The translations under genes and the position numbers were made by a program. This document shows positions 52,152 to 59,771 of a stretch of 64,000 nucleotides of DNA, piece after piece. The notes under the pieces were generated by a model. That model was not told the DNA's origin. It saw only the letters and a program-made list of their open reading frames with translations, and did no database searches. How positions within the stretch are numbered: the first letter of the stretch is position 1; each line of letters begins with the position of its first letter. The DNA lies in assembly GCF_004920835.1 (NCBI RefSeq), contig NZ_QFHO01000008.1, positions 95,802 through 159,801 on the forward strand, given 5' to 3'. Source of the stretch: Stenotrophomonas maltophilia. GTDB taxonomy: Bacteria > Pseudomonadota > Gammaproteobacteria > Xanthomonadales > Xanthomonadaceae.

Positions 52152-53519
52152 TTACATCCAGCCCGGTACCACGAACACCAGCCAGGCCAGCAACGGCCCC
52201 AGCGCCACCACCAGGCCGCTGTAGACCAGGAAGCGGCGGAACAGGGTCTCGCGTTCTTCCTTTGCGGCGGAGGCCACCACCAGTGCGCCATTGGTGGAGA
52301 ACGGGCTGACATCGACGATGGTGGACGATACCGCCAGCGCGCAGATCACGCCGGCGGCGCTGAGGTGACCCTGCATCAGGAACGGCACGGCCAGTGGAAT
52401 CGTCGCGCCCAGCACCGCTGCCGACGAGGCGAATGCGGAGACGATGCCGCCGACGTAGCAGACCAGCAGTGCGCCCAGCAGCGGGATGCCGATGTCGGAG
52501 ACACCATTCCCGATGAAGTCCACAGCGCCAGCATGTTCCAGCACGCCGATGTAGGTCACCACGCCACAGATCAGCAGTACGGTGGACCAGCTGATGCCAT
52601 CGACCGCGCCTTTCTGGCTCTGCGGCGAAAGCAGTGCCAGCACCACCGCCACAGTGATCGACACCAGACCTACGTTGAGGTTGTAGATCAGCGCGGCCAC
52701 GCCCAGGCCGAGCAGGCCGATCAGGGTGAACAACCGTTCGCGGGTCAGGCTCACCGCATCCAGTGCCGCCGGATCATTGCTGAGCGTGCCGCCGCCTGCT
52801 GCGACCAGCGCGCCGTGGCCTTCGATCGCGAACTGGCGCGACGACGCCTGCGGGCCACCGGCCATCGCCAGCTCCGCGTTGCCGACTGTTCCCGCCGCGG
52901 TGATCGAACCACGACGCAGCAGGGCGATGCCACCGAAGGCGAAGAAGCAGATCGTCGCCATCATGAAGTTGAAGCCCAGGCTGGTCAGGAACACCGCCAT
53001 CTCGGTCACCTCCAGCCCGGCCTTCTGCACCACGCCGTTGGTGATGCTGCCATACACGCTGATCGGCGAGAAGCCGCCCGCCTGTGCGCCGTGGATGACC
53101 AGCAGGCCCATCATCAGCGGGTTGATGTTGTACTGCTTTGCGAAGCGCAGCGCGACCGGGCCGATGATCGCCACCGCTGCCGGGCCCAGCGCACCGAAGG
53201 CGGTCAGCACCGCAGTGATCACGAACATCACCCACGGAATGGCCACGATATGGCCGCGCACGGCTTTCACTGCCCAGTGCACCAGCAGGTCGATGGTGCC
53301 GTTCTTCTGCGCGATGGCGAACAGGTAGGTGATGCCGACCAGGGTCAGGAACAGATCGCCGGGGAAGCCGGCCAGGACTTCCTTGCCCCCCATGTCGACC
53401 CACAGCCCGCCGATGATGAAGGCCAGCGCGAAGGCGACGGCGCCCATGTTGATCGGCATCGCGGTGGCAACGATGAACATGATCACCAGACCGATGATCG
53501 TTGCGATTTGTGGACTCAT
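52152..53519 (-). CDS. MatC-like dicarboxylate (malonate) carrier
   Basis: 455 residues, about twelve membrane helices. The opening (IATIIGLVIMFIVATAMPIN and MGAVAFALAFIIGG) is the dicarboxylate-carrier MatC N-terminal domain; the ion-transporter body follows with HGAQAGGFSPISVYGSITNG, a typical substrate loop, and VDVSPFSTNGALVVASA near the end. MatC of Rhizobium imports malonate. Placed between mdcH and the GntR regulator, it takes the role that MdcL/MdcM play in Pseudomonas-type clusters. Confidence 0.85.
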   Translation of the reverse strand: MSPQIATIIGLVIMFIVATAMPINMGAVAFALAFIIGGLWVDMGGKEVLAGFPGDLFLTLVGITYLFAIAQKNGTIDLLVHWAVKAVRGHIVAIPWVMFVITAVLTAFGALGPAAVAIIGPVALRFAKQYNINPLMMGLLVIHGAQAGGFSPISVYGSITNGVVQKAGLEVTEMAVFLTSLGFNFMMATICFFAFGGIALLRRGSITAAGTVGNAELAMAGGPQASSRQFAIEGHGALVAAGGGTLSNDPAALDAVSLTRERLFTLIGLLGLGVAALIYNLNVGLVSITVAVVLALLSPQSQKGAVDGISWSTVLLICGVVTYIGVLEHAGAVDFIGNGVSDIGIPLLGALLVCYVGGIVSAFASSAAVLGATIPLAVPFLMQGHLSAAGVICALAVSSTIVDVSPFSTNGALVVASAAKEERETLFRRFLVYSGLVVALGPLLAWLVFVVPGWM

Positions 53520-53623
53520 GCGCCCTCCCAGACACGTGGCTCACGTACAGCGCGGATGGAGACCCGCCATCCCGGGGTAAGGCGACGTACTGCGTGTTGC
53601 GTGATACGTACTGCTCGAACCCG

Positions 53624-54544
53624 TTACTGCAGCCGCTCCAGCGCGCTGTGGACCCATGCCGCCGCGCCTTCAAGGCTGTGGAACTCTTCCACCGCGCGCA
53701 CCTCGCAGCACGGGTAGGCCGGCGCGATCATGCGTGCCAATGCGTTGCCCGGGCCCAGCTGCAGGAACACCCGCGCGCCGCGCTCGAAGGCCTGGCGCAT
53801 CACCTGCGCCCATTCGATGGTCTGTGCCAGCTGCGCCGACAACGTGTGGACCATCGTGGCGCGATCACGCACCGGGCGCGCATCGATGCCGGCCAGAAGA
53901 GGTAGGCGTGGCGCCTGCAGTGACGCTGCTTCCAGTGCGGCGGCAAACGGTGCCACTGCGCCAGCCAGCAGCGGCGTGTGCGCGGGCACATGGACCGGCA
54001 GCGGACGGATCTCGGCACCGTGCGACTGCGCGTCCTCCGCCAATGCGTGCAGCGACCGCCATGCGCCGCCTACGATGAAGTGGTCGTAGCCGCTGGCGAT
54101 CGCGATGAAGGCGCCATGCGCATCGCACAACCGCTGCGTGGCAATGCGGTCAACTCCCAGGACGGCTTGGAGCCCAGCATCGTCGGGGCTGGCGGCATCC
54201 ATCAGGTGTGCACGCTGCGCGGACAATGCCAGGCAGGTGGCTGCATCGATGCTTCCAGCGATGGCGTGGGCGGCCAGTTCGCCGATGCTGTAGCCCGCGA
54301 TCACTGTCGGCGTTGGCAACACCTCGCGCAGGCCCTGCCAGTGCGCCAGGCTTGCCGCGCACAGCAGGGGCTGCGCCTGCACATTGTCGAAGCGGTCGTC
54401 GGCCGTCGCGGCGGCGAATACATCGCGGCCCAGCAGTTCGCTGGTGGCATCGAGCACCGGCCGTGCGGCAGCAAGGTCGCGCACGCGATCGAACATCGCC
54501 GGATGCTGTGCGCCTTGTCCGGGGCAGAGCAGGGCAAGGCTCAT
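53624..54544 (-). CDS. mdcH: malonate decarboxylase epsilon subunit (malonyl-CoA:ACP transacylase)
   Basis: 306 residues from the ATG at 54544. The acyltransferase core is plain: LALLCPGQGAQHPAMFD at the start, GYSIGELAAHA with nucleophile Ser86, and VHVPAHTPLL with the catalytic histidine. It loads malonate from malonyl-CoA onto the prosthetic group of MdcC to prime the enzyme. It overlaps mdcB by 4 bases. Confidence 0.92.
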   Translation of the reverse strand: MSLALLCPGQGAQHPAMFDRVRDLAAARPVLDATSELLGRDVFAAATADDRFDNVQAQPLLCAASLAHWQGLREVLPTPTVIAGYSIGELAAHAIAGSIDAATCLALSAQRAHLMDAASPDDAGLQAVLGVDRIATQRLCDAHGAFIAIASGYDHFIVGGAWRSLHALAEDAQSHGAEIRPLPVHVPAHTPLLAGAVAPFAAALEAASLQAPRLPLLAGIDARPVRDRATMVHTLSAQLAQTIEWAQVMRQAFERGARVFLQLGPGNALARMIAPAYPCCEVRAVEEFHSLEGAAAWVHSALERLQ

Positions 54545-55398
54545 GCGCGCTCCTGGTGCAGCAGGAACACGCTGCATGCCAACAGATCGGCGCTGCCGCC
54601 CGGGCTCAGCCGACGCGCAACGAAGGCATCAGCGACGAGCTTCAGGCGTGCGCGCCAGTCCGGTGCAAAGGCTCCGCCGGTAGCAAGGAAATCCTGCGCC
54701 TGCTGCTGTGCCCAACGCAGGCCTTCAGCACCACCGCGATGCAGCAGGTTGAGGTCGTCGGTGTGGGCGACCAGCTGCATCAGCGTGTGGCACATCGCGG
54801 CCTCACGCGTCAGGCCACTGGCCAGCGCATCGCGCAGGCTGGGCAACGCCACCGCGCGCAACAGCGGGTAACCGGCGGCGGCCTGCTCGCGCACGCCCGG
54901 CACCTTGTGCCGGGCGCGCGCACGCTGGCCAGGACTGGCTGCATCCAGCGGGGCGTTTGCGAAATCCGCAGCCCAACGGCGTACCTCCAGGCAGACCTGC
55001 TCACCCGTGGCGGCATGGCCCAGGCGGAAGCGACAGGCAGCGGCGGTCGCCACCAGCAGGCCGAGGCTGAAGATCGCACCGCGATGGGTGTTGACGCCCG
55101 AGGTGGCACGCAGCATCGCTGCTTCGGCCGCGATACCGTGCTGGCGCAACGCATCGAACGGGGATTCCGTAGCGCCGGCGCGGGCCACGGCGGTGAAATA
55201 GTGGCGCAGCGCAAACAGGCTGCGCAGGAACGTGCCGGCATCCATGTCGTGGTGGCTGCCGCGATCGAACGGTGTGACCAGTCCCGGCTTCGGTGCCAAG
55301 GCCAGTTCTGCATGCAGGCTGGCAACGGCGAGACGCCCCAGGCGCGCGCAGTCCACGGCCGTTGCTGGCCGGACAGTCGGCTGCGCAACGGCGTTCAT
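54541..55398 (-). CDS. mdcB: triphosphoribosyl-dephospho-CoA synthase
   Basis: 285 residues from the ATG at 55398. The CitG/MdcB family signatures are LAPKPGLVTPFDRGSHHDMD, TSGVNTHRGAIFSLGLL and LVAHTDDLNLLHRGG with the C-terminal GGSADLLA. It makes 2'-(5''-triphosphoribosyl)-3'-dephospho-CoA from ATP and dephospho-CoA, the precursor of the MdcC prosthetic group. Overlaps mdcG by 4 bases. Confidence 0.93.
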   Translation of the reverse strand: MNAVAQPTVRPATAVDCARLGRLAVASLHAELALAPKPGLVTPFDRGSHHDMDAGTFLRSLFALRHYFTAVARAGATESPFDALRQHGIAAEAAMLRATSGVNTHRGAIFSLGLLVATAAACRFRLGHAATGEQVCLEVRRWAADFANAPLDAASPGQRARARHKVPGVREQAAAGYPLLRAVALPSLRDALASGLTREAAMCHTLMQLVAHTDDLNLLHRGGAEGLRWAQQQAQDFLATGGAFAPDWRARLKLVADAFVARRLSPGGSADLLACSVFLLHQERA

Positions 55399-56036
55399 GC
55401 GCTCACCCCGGCGGAGGCGAACACGGACTCGCGCAGTTCCAGTGCGGCGCCTTCCGGGCGCTTGACCAGTACCTCGCGGGTGCGTCCCGCGTACTCCCGC
55501 CAGTTCACGGCGGCACCGTCGGCCAGGCACAGCTCGCCATCGACCCGGCGACCGTATCCGGCTTCCCATGCCTGCAGCTTTGCAGCCAGGGCATCGGCCT
55601 GCGCGGTGGTGTCGATCCGCCACAGCAGATCGATGTCCGAGCGCGCGTGCACATAGTGCAGTCCAGTGAGGTACTGCCAGGCAAACGCTCCGAACACGCG
55701 TGCTGCTGCGATGTCCTGCAACGCCAGCAGGGGACGCTGCCAGTCCGGTGCAAGGTCGCTTTCCAGCACGGCCTGCAGCGTCGGTGGCGGCGCGGTGCGC
55801 AGCACATCGCGTGCCGGCACGCGCAGAGCGAGGCGCAGCTTGCCCTCCATCGGGGGCAGCGGCACGCCGAGGCGCAGGCGTGGGTCGGCATCGTCCGCGG
55901 CACGACGCGCAACGATGGCCGGCAGACCCTGCGCAAACCAGTTGGCCAGGCGCGGCTCATGCGCAGCGATGTCCGCCTGCCAGCCGGCGCGCGCCGACAA
56001 CCAGACCAGCGTATGGCGGGGCAGCCGCTCAGGCAT
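55395..56036 (-). CDS. mdcG: malonate decarboxylase holo-ACP synthase (phosphoribosyl-dephospho-CoA transferase)
   Basis: 213 residues. The nucleotidyltransferase motif is HARSDIDLLWRID (metal-binding D-x-D near residue 145), preceded by FGAFAWQYLTGLHYV. Conserved MdcG N-terminal features (RHTLVWLSARAGW, PAIVARR) are seen. It transfers the phosphoribosyl-dephospho-CoA group to the serine of MdcC. It overlaps mdcE by 8 bases. Confidence 0.92.
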   Translation of the reverse strand: MPERLPRHTLVWLSARAGWQADIAAHEPRLANWFAQGLPAIVARRAADDADPRLRLGVPLPPMEGKLRLALRVPARDVLRTAPPPTLQAVLESDLAPDWQRPLLALQDIAAARVFGAFAWQYLTGLHYVHARSDIDLLWRIDTTAQADALAAKLQAWEAGYGRRVDGELCLADGAAVNWREYAGRTREVLVKRPEGAALELRESVFASAGVSA

Positions 56037-56739
56037 CGCCCTGGCTCACGGCTGCCGCCACGCTTGCGGATAGTGTGCGCCCACCACGTTCAGCACCCCG
56101 CGCGGCGCGGCAGTCGCCTTCGGCGGGCGTGCGCAGAGCCTGAAGCAGGTGCGTGGCCAGATCGCCATCCCACAGCGATTCCACCGCACCCATTGCCACG
56201 TAGTTCTCCACACCCGGCGCGAACACCGGCGAGCTCTGGCTGAGTGCCTGAAGTTTCTCCAGCGGCTGCTTGGTCACCCTTGCCATCGCGCGCAGGTCCA
56301 TTACCCGCACCTGCGCATCGGGCAGGGCGTGGATGTGGTCAGCCATCAAGCCGAACGACAGGAAGCCGCCGCTGACCGACTCGCCATAGACCAGGGTCAC
56401 CAGCCGCGCACCGCGTCGGCGAGCCAGATCCAGCGTCTGCGCCAGGTGCGCGAAGTAACCGTTGATGCCAAGCAGTTCGTCACGGCGCGCCAGGCGCTGG
56501 CCGGCGGTGTCGACCAGCATCACGATCGGTTGCTGTGGGTGCGCGGCGGTGCTGGCCAGCACGGTTTCGGCCAGTGTCATCGCGTGGTCCACACCCACCT
56601 CAAGCTTGTCGGCGGTGCCGATCACGGTCACGTCGCCTTCGTCCGTGGCGGCGCTGCCGGTCAGTACCGAATCGTTCACCGCAATGGCGTGGCCACGCGG
56701 AAACAGCGCATCAAGCAGCGCGTGCAGCGGAAGGCTCAT
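56029..56739 (-). CDS. mdcE: malonate decarboxylase gamma subunit
   Basis: 236 residues, a carboxyltransferase-like (crotonase-fold) subunit that decarboxylates malonyl-S-MdcC together with MdcD. Visible: VIGTADKLEVGVDHAMTLAE, VMLVDTAGQRLARRDELLGI and TLVYGESVSGGFLSFGLMAD, then a C-terminal stretch ending before mdcG. The start overlaps mdcD by 4 bases. Length fits the family. Confidence 0.92.
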   Translation of the reverse strand: MSLPLHALLDALFPRGHAIAVNDSVLTGSAATDEGDVTVIGTADKLEVGVDHAMTLAETVLASTAAHPQQPIVMLVDTAGQRLARRDELLGINGYFAHLAQTLDLARRRGARLVTLVYGESVSGGFLSFGLMADHIHALPDAQVRVMDLRAMARVTKQPLEKLQALSQSSPVFAPGVENYVAMGAVESLWDGDLATHLLQALRTPAEGDCRAARGAERGGRTLSASVAAAVSQGDA

Positions 56740-57644
56740 GGCAGGCTCCGATCGGCGGTTGCGGCGAGGAAGGCATCGGTGTCCAGCAGCGGCAGCCGCT
56801 CGGGTTCGGCGATGCCCTGGAGAGACCAGATCTCAAGTCCATCGCGGCATCCGCCCCAGGCCTGCACGCGTGCCTTCAACGCGGCATGGTGGGCCTGCAG
56901 CGCACTCAGTGCCGCATCGGCATCGCTGCTGGCGGTGTCCGGTTGCAGCGCATCGAATGCCGCTTGCGCGAACGCCTCGATGGCATCGGGCACCAGCACC
57001 TGCGCCTGGTCGATCAGGTAGCGGTGCTTGCCGCCGGTAACCCGCCAGACCAGCGCGCGGTCGCGGGAATCGAACTCTTCCACGCCGCGAACCGTCTCGA
57101 TCACCTCCGGCCCGGACAGCGACAGCCGGCCTTCCTCCGACATGATCACGGTGCTGCAGCAGCGGGCGACGATGCCCATGCCACCGAACGCGCCGTTGCC
57201 GCTGCCAATCAGTGCCACCACCGGCACGCCTGCAGCGCGCGCATCCAGCGTGGCGCGCATGATCTCGGAAATGGCAATCAATCCCGCATTGGCTTCGTGC
57301 AGGCGCACGCCGCCGGTATCGAGCAGCAGCAGTACGCCTTCGGGCCGGGTCGTGGCTGCGCGGCGCAGCAGGCCAGAGAGCTTGGCACCGTGTACTTCAC
57401 CGACGCCGCCGCCCATGAACTGGCCCTGCTGTGCGGCAAGCAGCACGCGCCGGCCACGCAGGGTGGCTTCACCCACAACGATGCCGTCGTCGAACGCCGC
57501 CGGCTGGTCCAGCTGCGCCAGATGCGGGCTCATCATCCGTCGCGCAGGGCCCAGGAATTCCTGGAACGTTCCGGCATCGACCAGGCCGGCGATACGCTCG
57601 CGGGCGTCGGCTTCGTAGTAGCTGTGGCGCTGTACGCGGTTCAT
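56736..57644 (-). CDS. mdcD: malonate decarboxylase beta subunit
   Basis: 302 residues, carboxyltransferase fold, partner of MdcE. Family motifs: SYYEADARERIAGLVDAGTF at the start, QGQFMGGGVGEVHGAKLSGL, LLLLDTGGVRLHEANAGLIA and GSGNGAFGGMGIVARCCSTV. With MdcE it removes CO2 from the malonyl group on MdcC. Four-base overlaps join it to mdcC and mdcE, ensuring coupled synthesis. Confidence 0.94.
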   Translation of the reverse strand: MNRVQRHSYYEADARERIAGLVDAGTFQEFLGPARRMMSPHLAQLDQPAAFDDGIVVGEATLRGRRVLLAAQQGQFMGGGVGEVHGAKLSGLLRRAATTRPEGVLLLLDTGGVRLHEANAGLIAISEIMRATLDARAAGVPVVALIGSGNGAFGGMGIVARCCSTVIMSEEGRLSLSGPEVIETVRGVEEFDSRDRALVWRVTGGKHRYLIDQAQVLVPDAIEAFAQAAFDALQPDTASSDADAALSALQAHHAALKARVQAWGGCRDGLEIWSLQGIAEPERLPLLDTDAFLAATADRSLP

Positions 57645-57961
57645 GGCGTGCCTCCGGCCAGTAGCGTTTCCACTGCCTGGTCAAGGCGCAGGCTGACCAC
57701 CGCCGGGGTTGCGCCGGCATCGTTGATCGAGATGCGCACATCGCGCAGCGGATGGCGTCGCGCGAAGTCGGTGATCACCGCTTGCCACACGCTGCCGAAG
57801 CCCTGCGCGGAGGTGATGATGCGCACCGTCATCGCGCCGTCCAGTGCGGCCGGCTCCAGCAGGATTTCCAGGTTGCCCGATGCCAGCACGCCGACCAGCA
57901 CCGCATCGGTGGGGAAGTGTGCAGGCGTCGTGCCGTCGAATTGATAGTCAAGGGTTTCCAT
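57641..57961 (-). CDS. mdcC: malonate decarboxylase acyl carrier protein (delta subunit)
   Basis: 106 residues. The sequence VGVLASGNLEILLEPAAL matches the prosthetic-group attachment region of MdcC; Ser28 is the probable site for the phosphoribosyl-dephospho-CoA arm. The C-terminus has ARRHPLRDVRISINDAGATP. It carries acetyl/malonyl groups between the alpha subunit and the MdcDE decarboxylase. Ten bases separate it from mdcA. Confidence 0.93.
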   Translation of the reverse strand: METLDYQFDGTTPAHFPTDAVLVGVLASGNLEILLEPAALDGAMTVRIITSAQGFGSVWQAVITDFARRHPLRDVRISINDAGATPAVVSLRLDQAVETLLAGGTP

Positions 57962-57971
57962 GCTCTGTCCC

Positions 57972-59615
57972 TTACCAGTTGCGGAAGCGCTTGGGCGGGT
58001 CGTACAGTCCGCCGGACCAGCGAACCAGGTCCTTCACCGAGCGTGCGGCCAGCAGATCGCGGCTGGCATCGCGCACGGAGATACCAAGGTCATCGGGACG
58101 GCGGATGACGCCACGGTCGCGAAGGTTCTCCACCATCGCGCGGTCGCGGCCCATGCCCACCGCGGTGTAGCCGGCCACGCCACGGATCGCCTGTTCGCGC
58201 TCCTCGGGAGTGCGGCACAGCAGCAGGTTGGCGATGCCTTCCTCGGTCAGTACATGGCTGACGTCGTCGCCGTAGATCATCACCGGCGGCAGCGGCATGG
58301 CCGCGCGCTCGGCCAGGTCCCAGGCATCGAGGCGGTCGACGAAGGCCGGCGCCATGTGCTCGCGGAAGGTTTCCACCATCTGCACCACCAGCTTGCGTCC
58401 GCGTGGCATCTCGCCCGGCCGCGCGGCTTGCTGGCCCGCCTTGATCCAGGCGTCGCTGGCATGGCGGCGGCCGCGTGCATCCGAGCCCATGTTGGGTGCG
58501 CCACCAAAACCGGCAATACGGTCGCGCGTTGCGGTGGAACTGTTGCCCTGCAGGTCGATCTGCAGGGTGGAGCCGATGAACATGTCGCAGGCATACAGCC
58601 CTGCGGTCTGCGAGAACGCGCGGTTGGAGCGCATCGAACCATCGGCGCCGGTGAAGAACACATCACCGCGCGCAGCGATGTACTTCTCCATGCCCAGTTC
58701 CGAACCGAACGAGTGCACCGATCTGACGAAACCCGATTCGATGGCCGGAATCAGCGCCGGGTGCGGATTGAGCGCCCAGTGCTGGCAGATCTTTCCCTTC
58801 AGCCCCAGCGATTCGGCGTAGGTCGGCAGCAGCAGCTCGATGGCGGCGGTGTCGAAGCCGATGCCATGATTGAGGCGGTTCACGCCGTACTCGGCGTAGA
58901 TGCCCTTGATCGCCATCATCGCCATCAGCACCTGGATCTCGGAGATCTGTGCCGGATCGCGGGTGAACAGCGGTTCGATGTGGTTCGGCTTCGGCGCCTG
59001 CACCACAAAGTTGACCCAGTCGGCCGGAATGTCGACGCGGGGAAGGGTGTCGACGATCTCGTTGACCTGGGCGATGACGATGCCGCCACCGAACGCGGTA
59101 GCCTCGACGATCACCGGGGTGTCTTCGGTGTTCGGGCCGGTGTAGAGGTTGCCGTGGCGGTCCGCCGCCTGCGCGGCGACCAGCGCCATGCGCGGCGTGA
59201 GGTCGATGAAGTAGCGGCCGAACAGTTCCAGGTAGGTGTGGATGGCACCGATCTGGATGCGTCCTTCGGCCACCAGATTCGCCAGCCGCACCGATTGCGG
59301 GCCGGAGAACGAGAAGTCCAGTTTCGAGGCGATGCCGCGCTCGAATACATCCAGGTGCGAGGGCAGCGACAGCACCGACTGCACCATGTGCAGGTCATGC
59401 ACCCGCGCGGGATCGAGGTCGGCCAGGCACTGGGCGAGGAAGTCGGCCTGCTTCTGGTTGTTGCCTTCCAGGCAGACCTTGTCGCACGGCTCCAGCAGTG
59501 CGTGCAGCAGCTCGCCGACGTCGGCGGCGGCGACCTCATGGCCGCGTGCCCAGGGCGAAGCACGCTCCAGGCGCGCCTGACGGCTGCGTTCCAACGTATC
59601 CCAGCTCGGGTTCAT
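57972..59615 (-). CDS. mdcA: malonate decarboxylase alpha subunit (acetyl-S-ACP:malonate CoA-transferase-like)
   Basis: 547 residues from the ATG at 59615 (MNPSWDTLERSRQARLERAS). CoA-transferase-type motifs: CLEGNNQKQADFLAQCLADL, YTGPNTEDTPVIVEATAFGG followed by GIVIAQVNEIVDTLP, and NSSTATRDRIAGFGGAPNMG. It exchanges acetyl for malonyl on MdcC, releasing acetate. First gene of the operon; AT-rich direct repeats lie immediately upstream. Confidence 0.95.
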   Translation of the reverse strand: MNPSWDTLERSRQARLERASPWARGHEVAAADVGELLHALLEPCDKVCLEGNNQKQADFLAQCLADLDPARVHDLHMVQSVLSLPSHLDVFERGIASKLDFSFSGPQSVRLANLVAEGRIQIGAIHTYLELFGRYFIDLTPRMALVAAQAADRHGNLYTGPNTEDTPVIVEATAFGGGIVIAQVNEIVDTLPRVDIPADWVNFVVQAPKPNHIEPLFTRDPAQISEIQVLMAMMAIKGIYAEYGVNRLNHGIGFDTAAIELLLPTYAESLGLKGKICQHWALNPHPALIPAIESGFVRSVHSFGSELGMEKYIAARGDVFFTGADGSMRSNRAFSQTAGLYACDMFIGSTLQIDLQGNSSTATRDRIAGFGGAPNMGSDARGRRHASDAWIKAGQQAARPGEMPRGRKLVVQMVETFREHMAPAFVDRLDAWDLAERAAMPLPPVMIYGDDVSHVLTEEGIANLLLCRTPEEREQAIRGVAGYTAVGMGRDRAMVENLRDRGVIRRPDDLGISVRDASRDLLAARSVKDLVRWSGGLYDPPKRFRNW

Positions 59616-59640
59616 CGACCGGCTTCCGATTGGCGTTGAG

Positions 59641-59660
59641 ATAATTACGCCATAATTACG
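59641..59660. promoter_or_regulatory. direct repeat upstream of mdcA, probable regulator site/promoter
   Basis: ATAATTACG occurs at 59641-59649 and 59652-59660, 11 bases apart (one helical turn), 26 bases before mdcA in an otherwise GC-rich region. It is a candidate site for the GntR regulator at the end of the cluster, or overlaps the -10/-35 region. Confidence 0.5.
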
Positions 59661-59685
59661 AACGGGCGTGCAACCCGCAATGCAG

Positions 59686-59717
59686 CAAAAAGAAGGGCCC
59701 GCGCGGAGGCGGGCCCA
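59686..59717 (-). terminator. rho-independent terminator of the TonB-receptor gene
   Basis: GGGCCCGC and GCGGGCCC stems around a short loop at 59695-59716, followed on the minus strand by TTCTTTTT. It lies 55 bases past the receptor stop and also insulates the mdc promoter. Confidence 0.82.
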
Positions 59718-59731
59718 TTCAGGGTTGGGGT

Positions 59732-59752
59732 GTGCCGACCAACGGTCGGCAC
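59732..59752. repeat. short palindromic repeat (GTGCCGACCAACGGTCGGCAC type)
   Basis: A 9-base perfect stem (GTGCCGACC / GGTCGGCAC) around AAC, between the receptor stop and its terminator. Nearly identical copy at 52118-52138. Confidence 0.7.
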
Positions 59753-59771
59753 CCACCGGTTCGCGGGCCCC

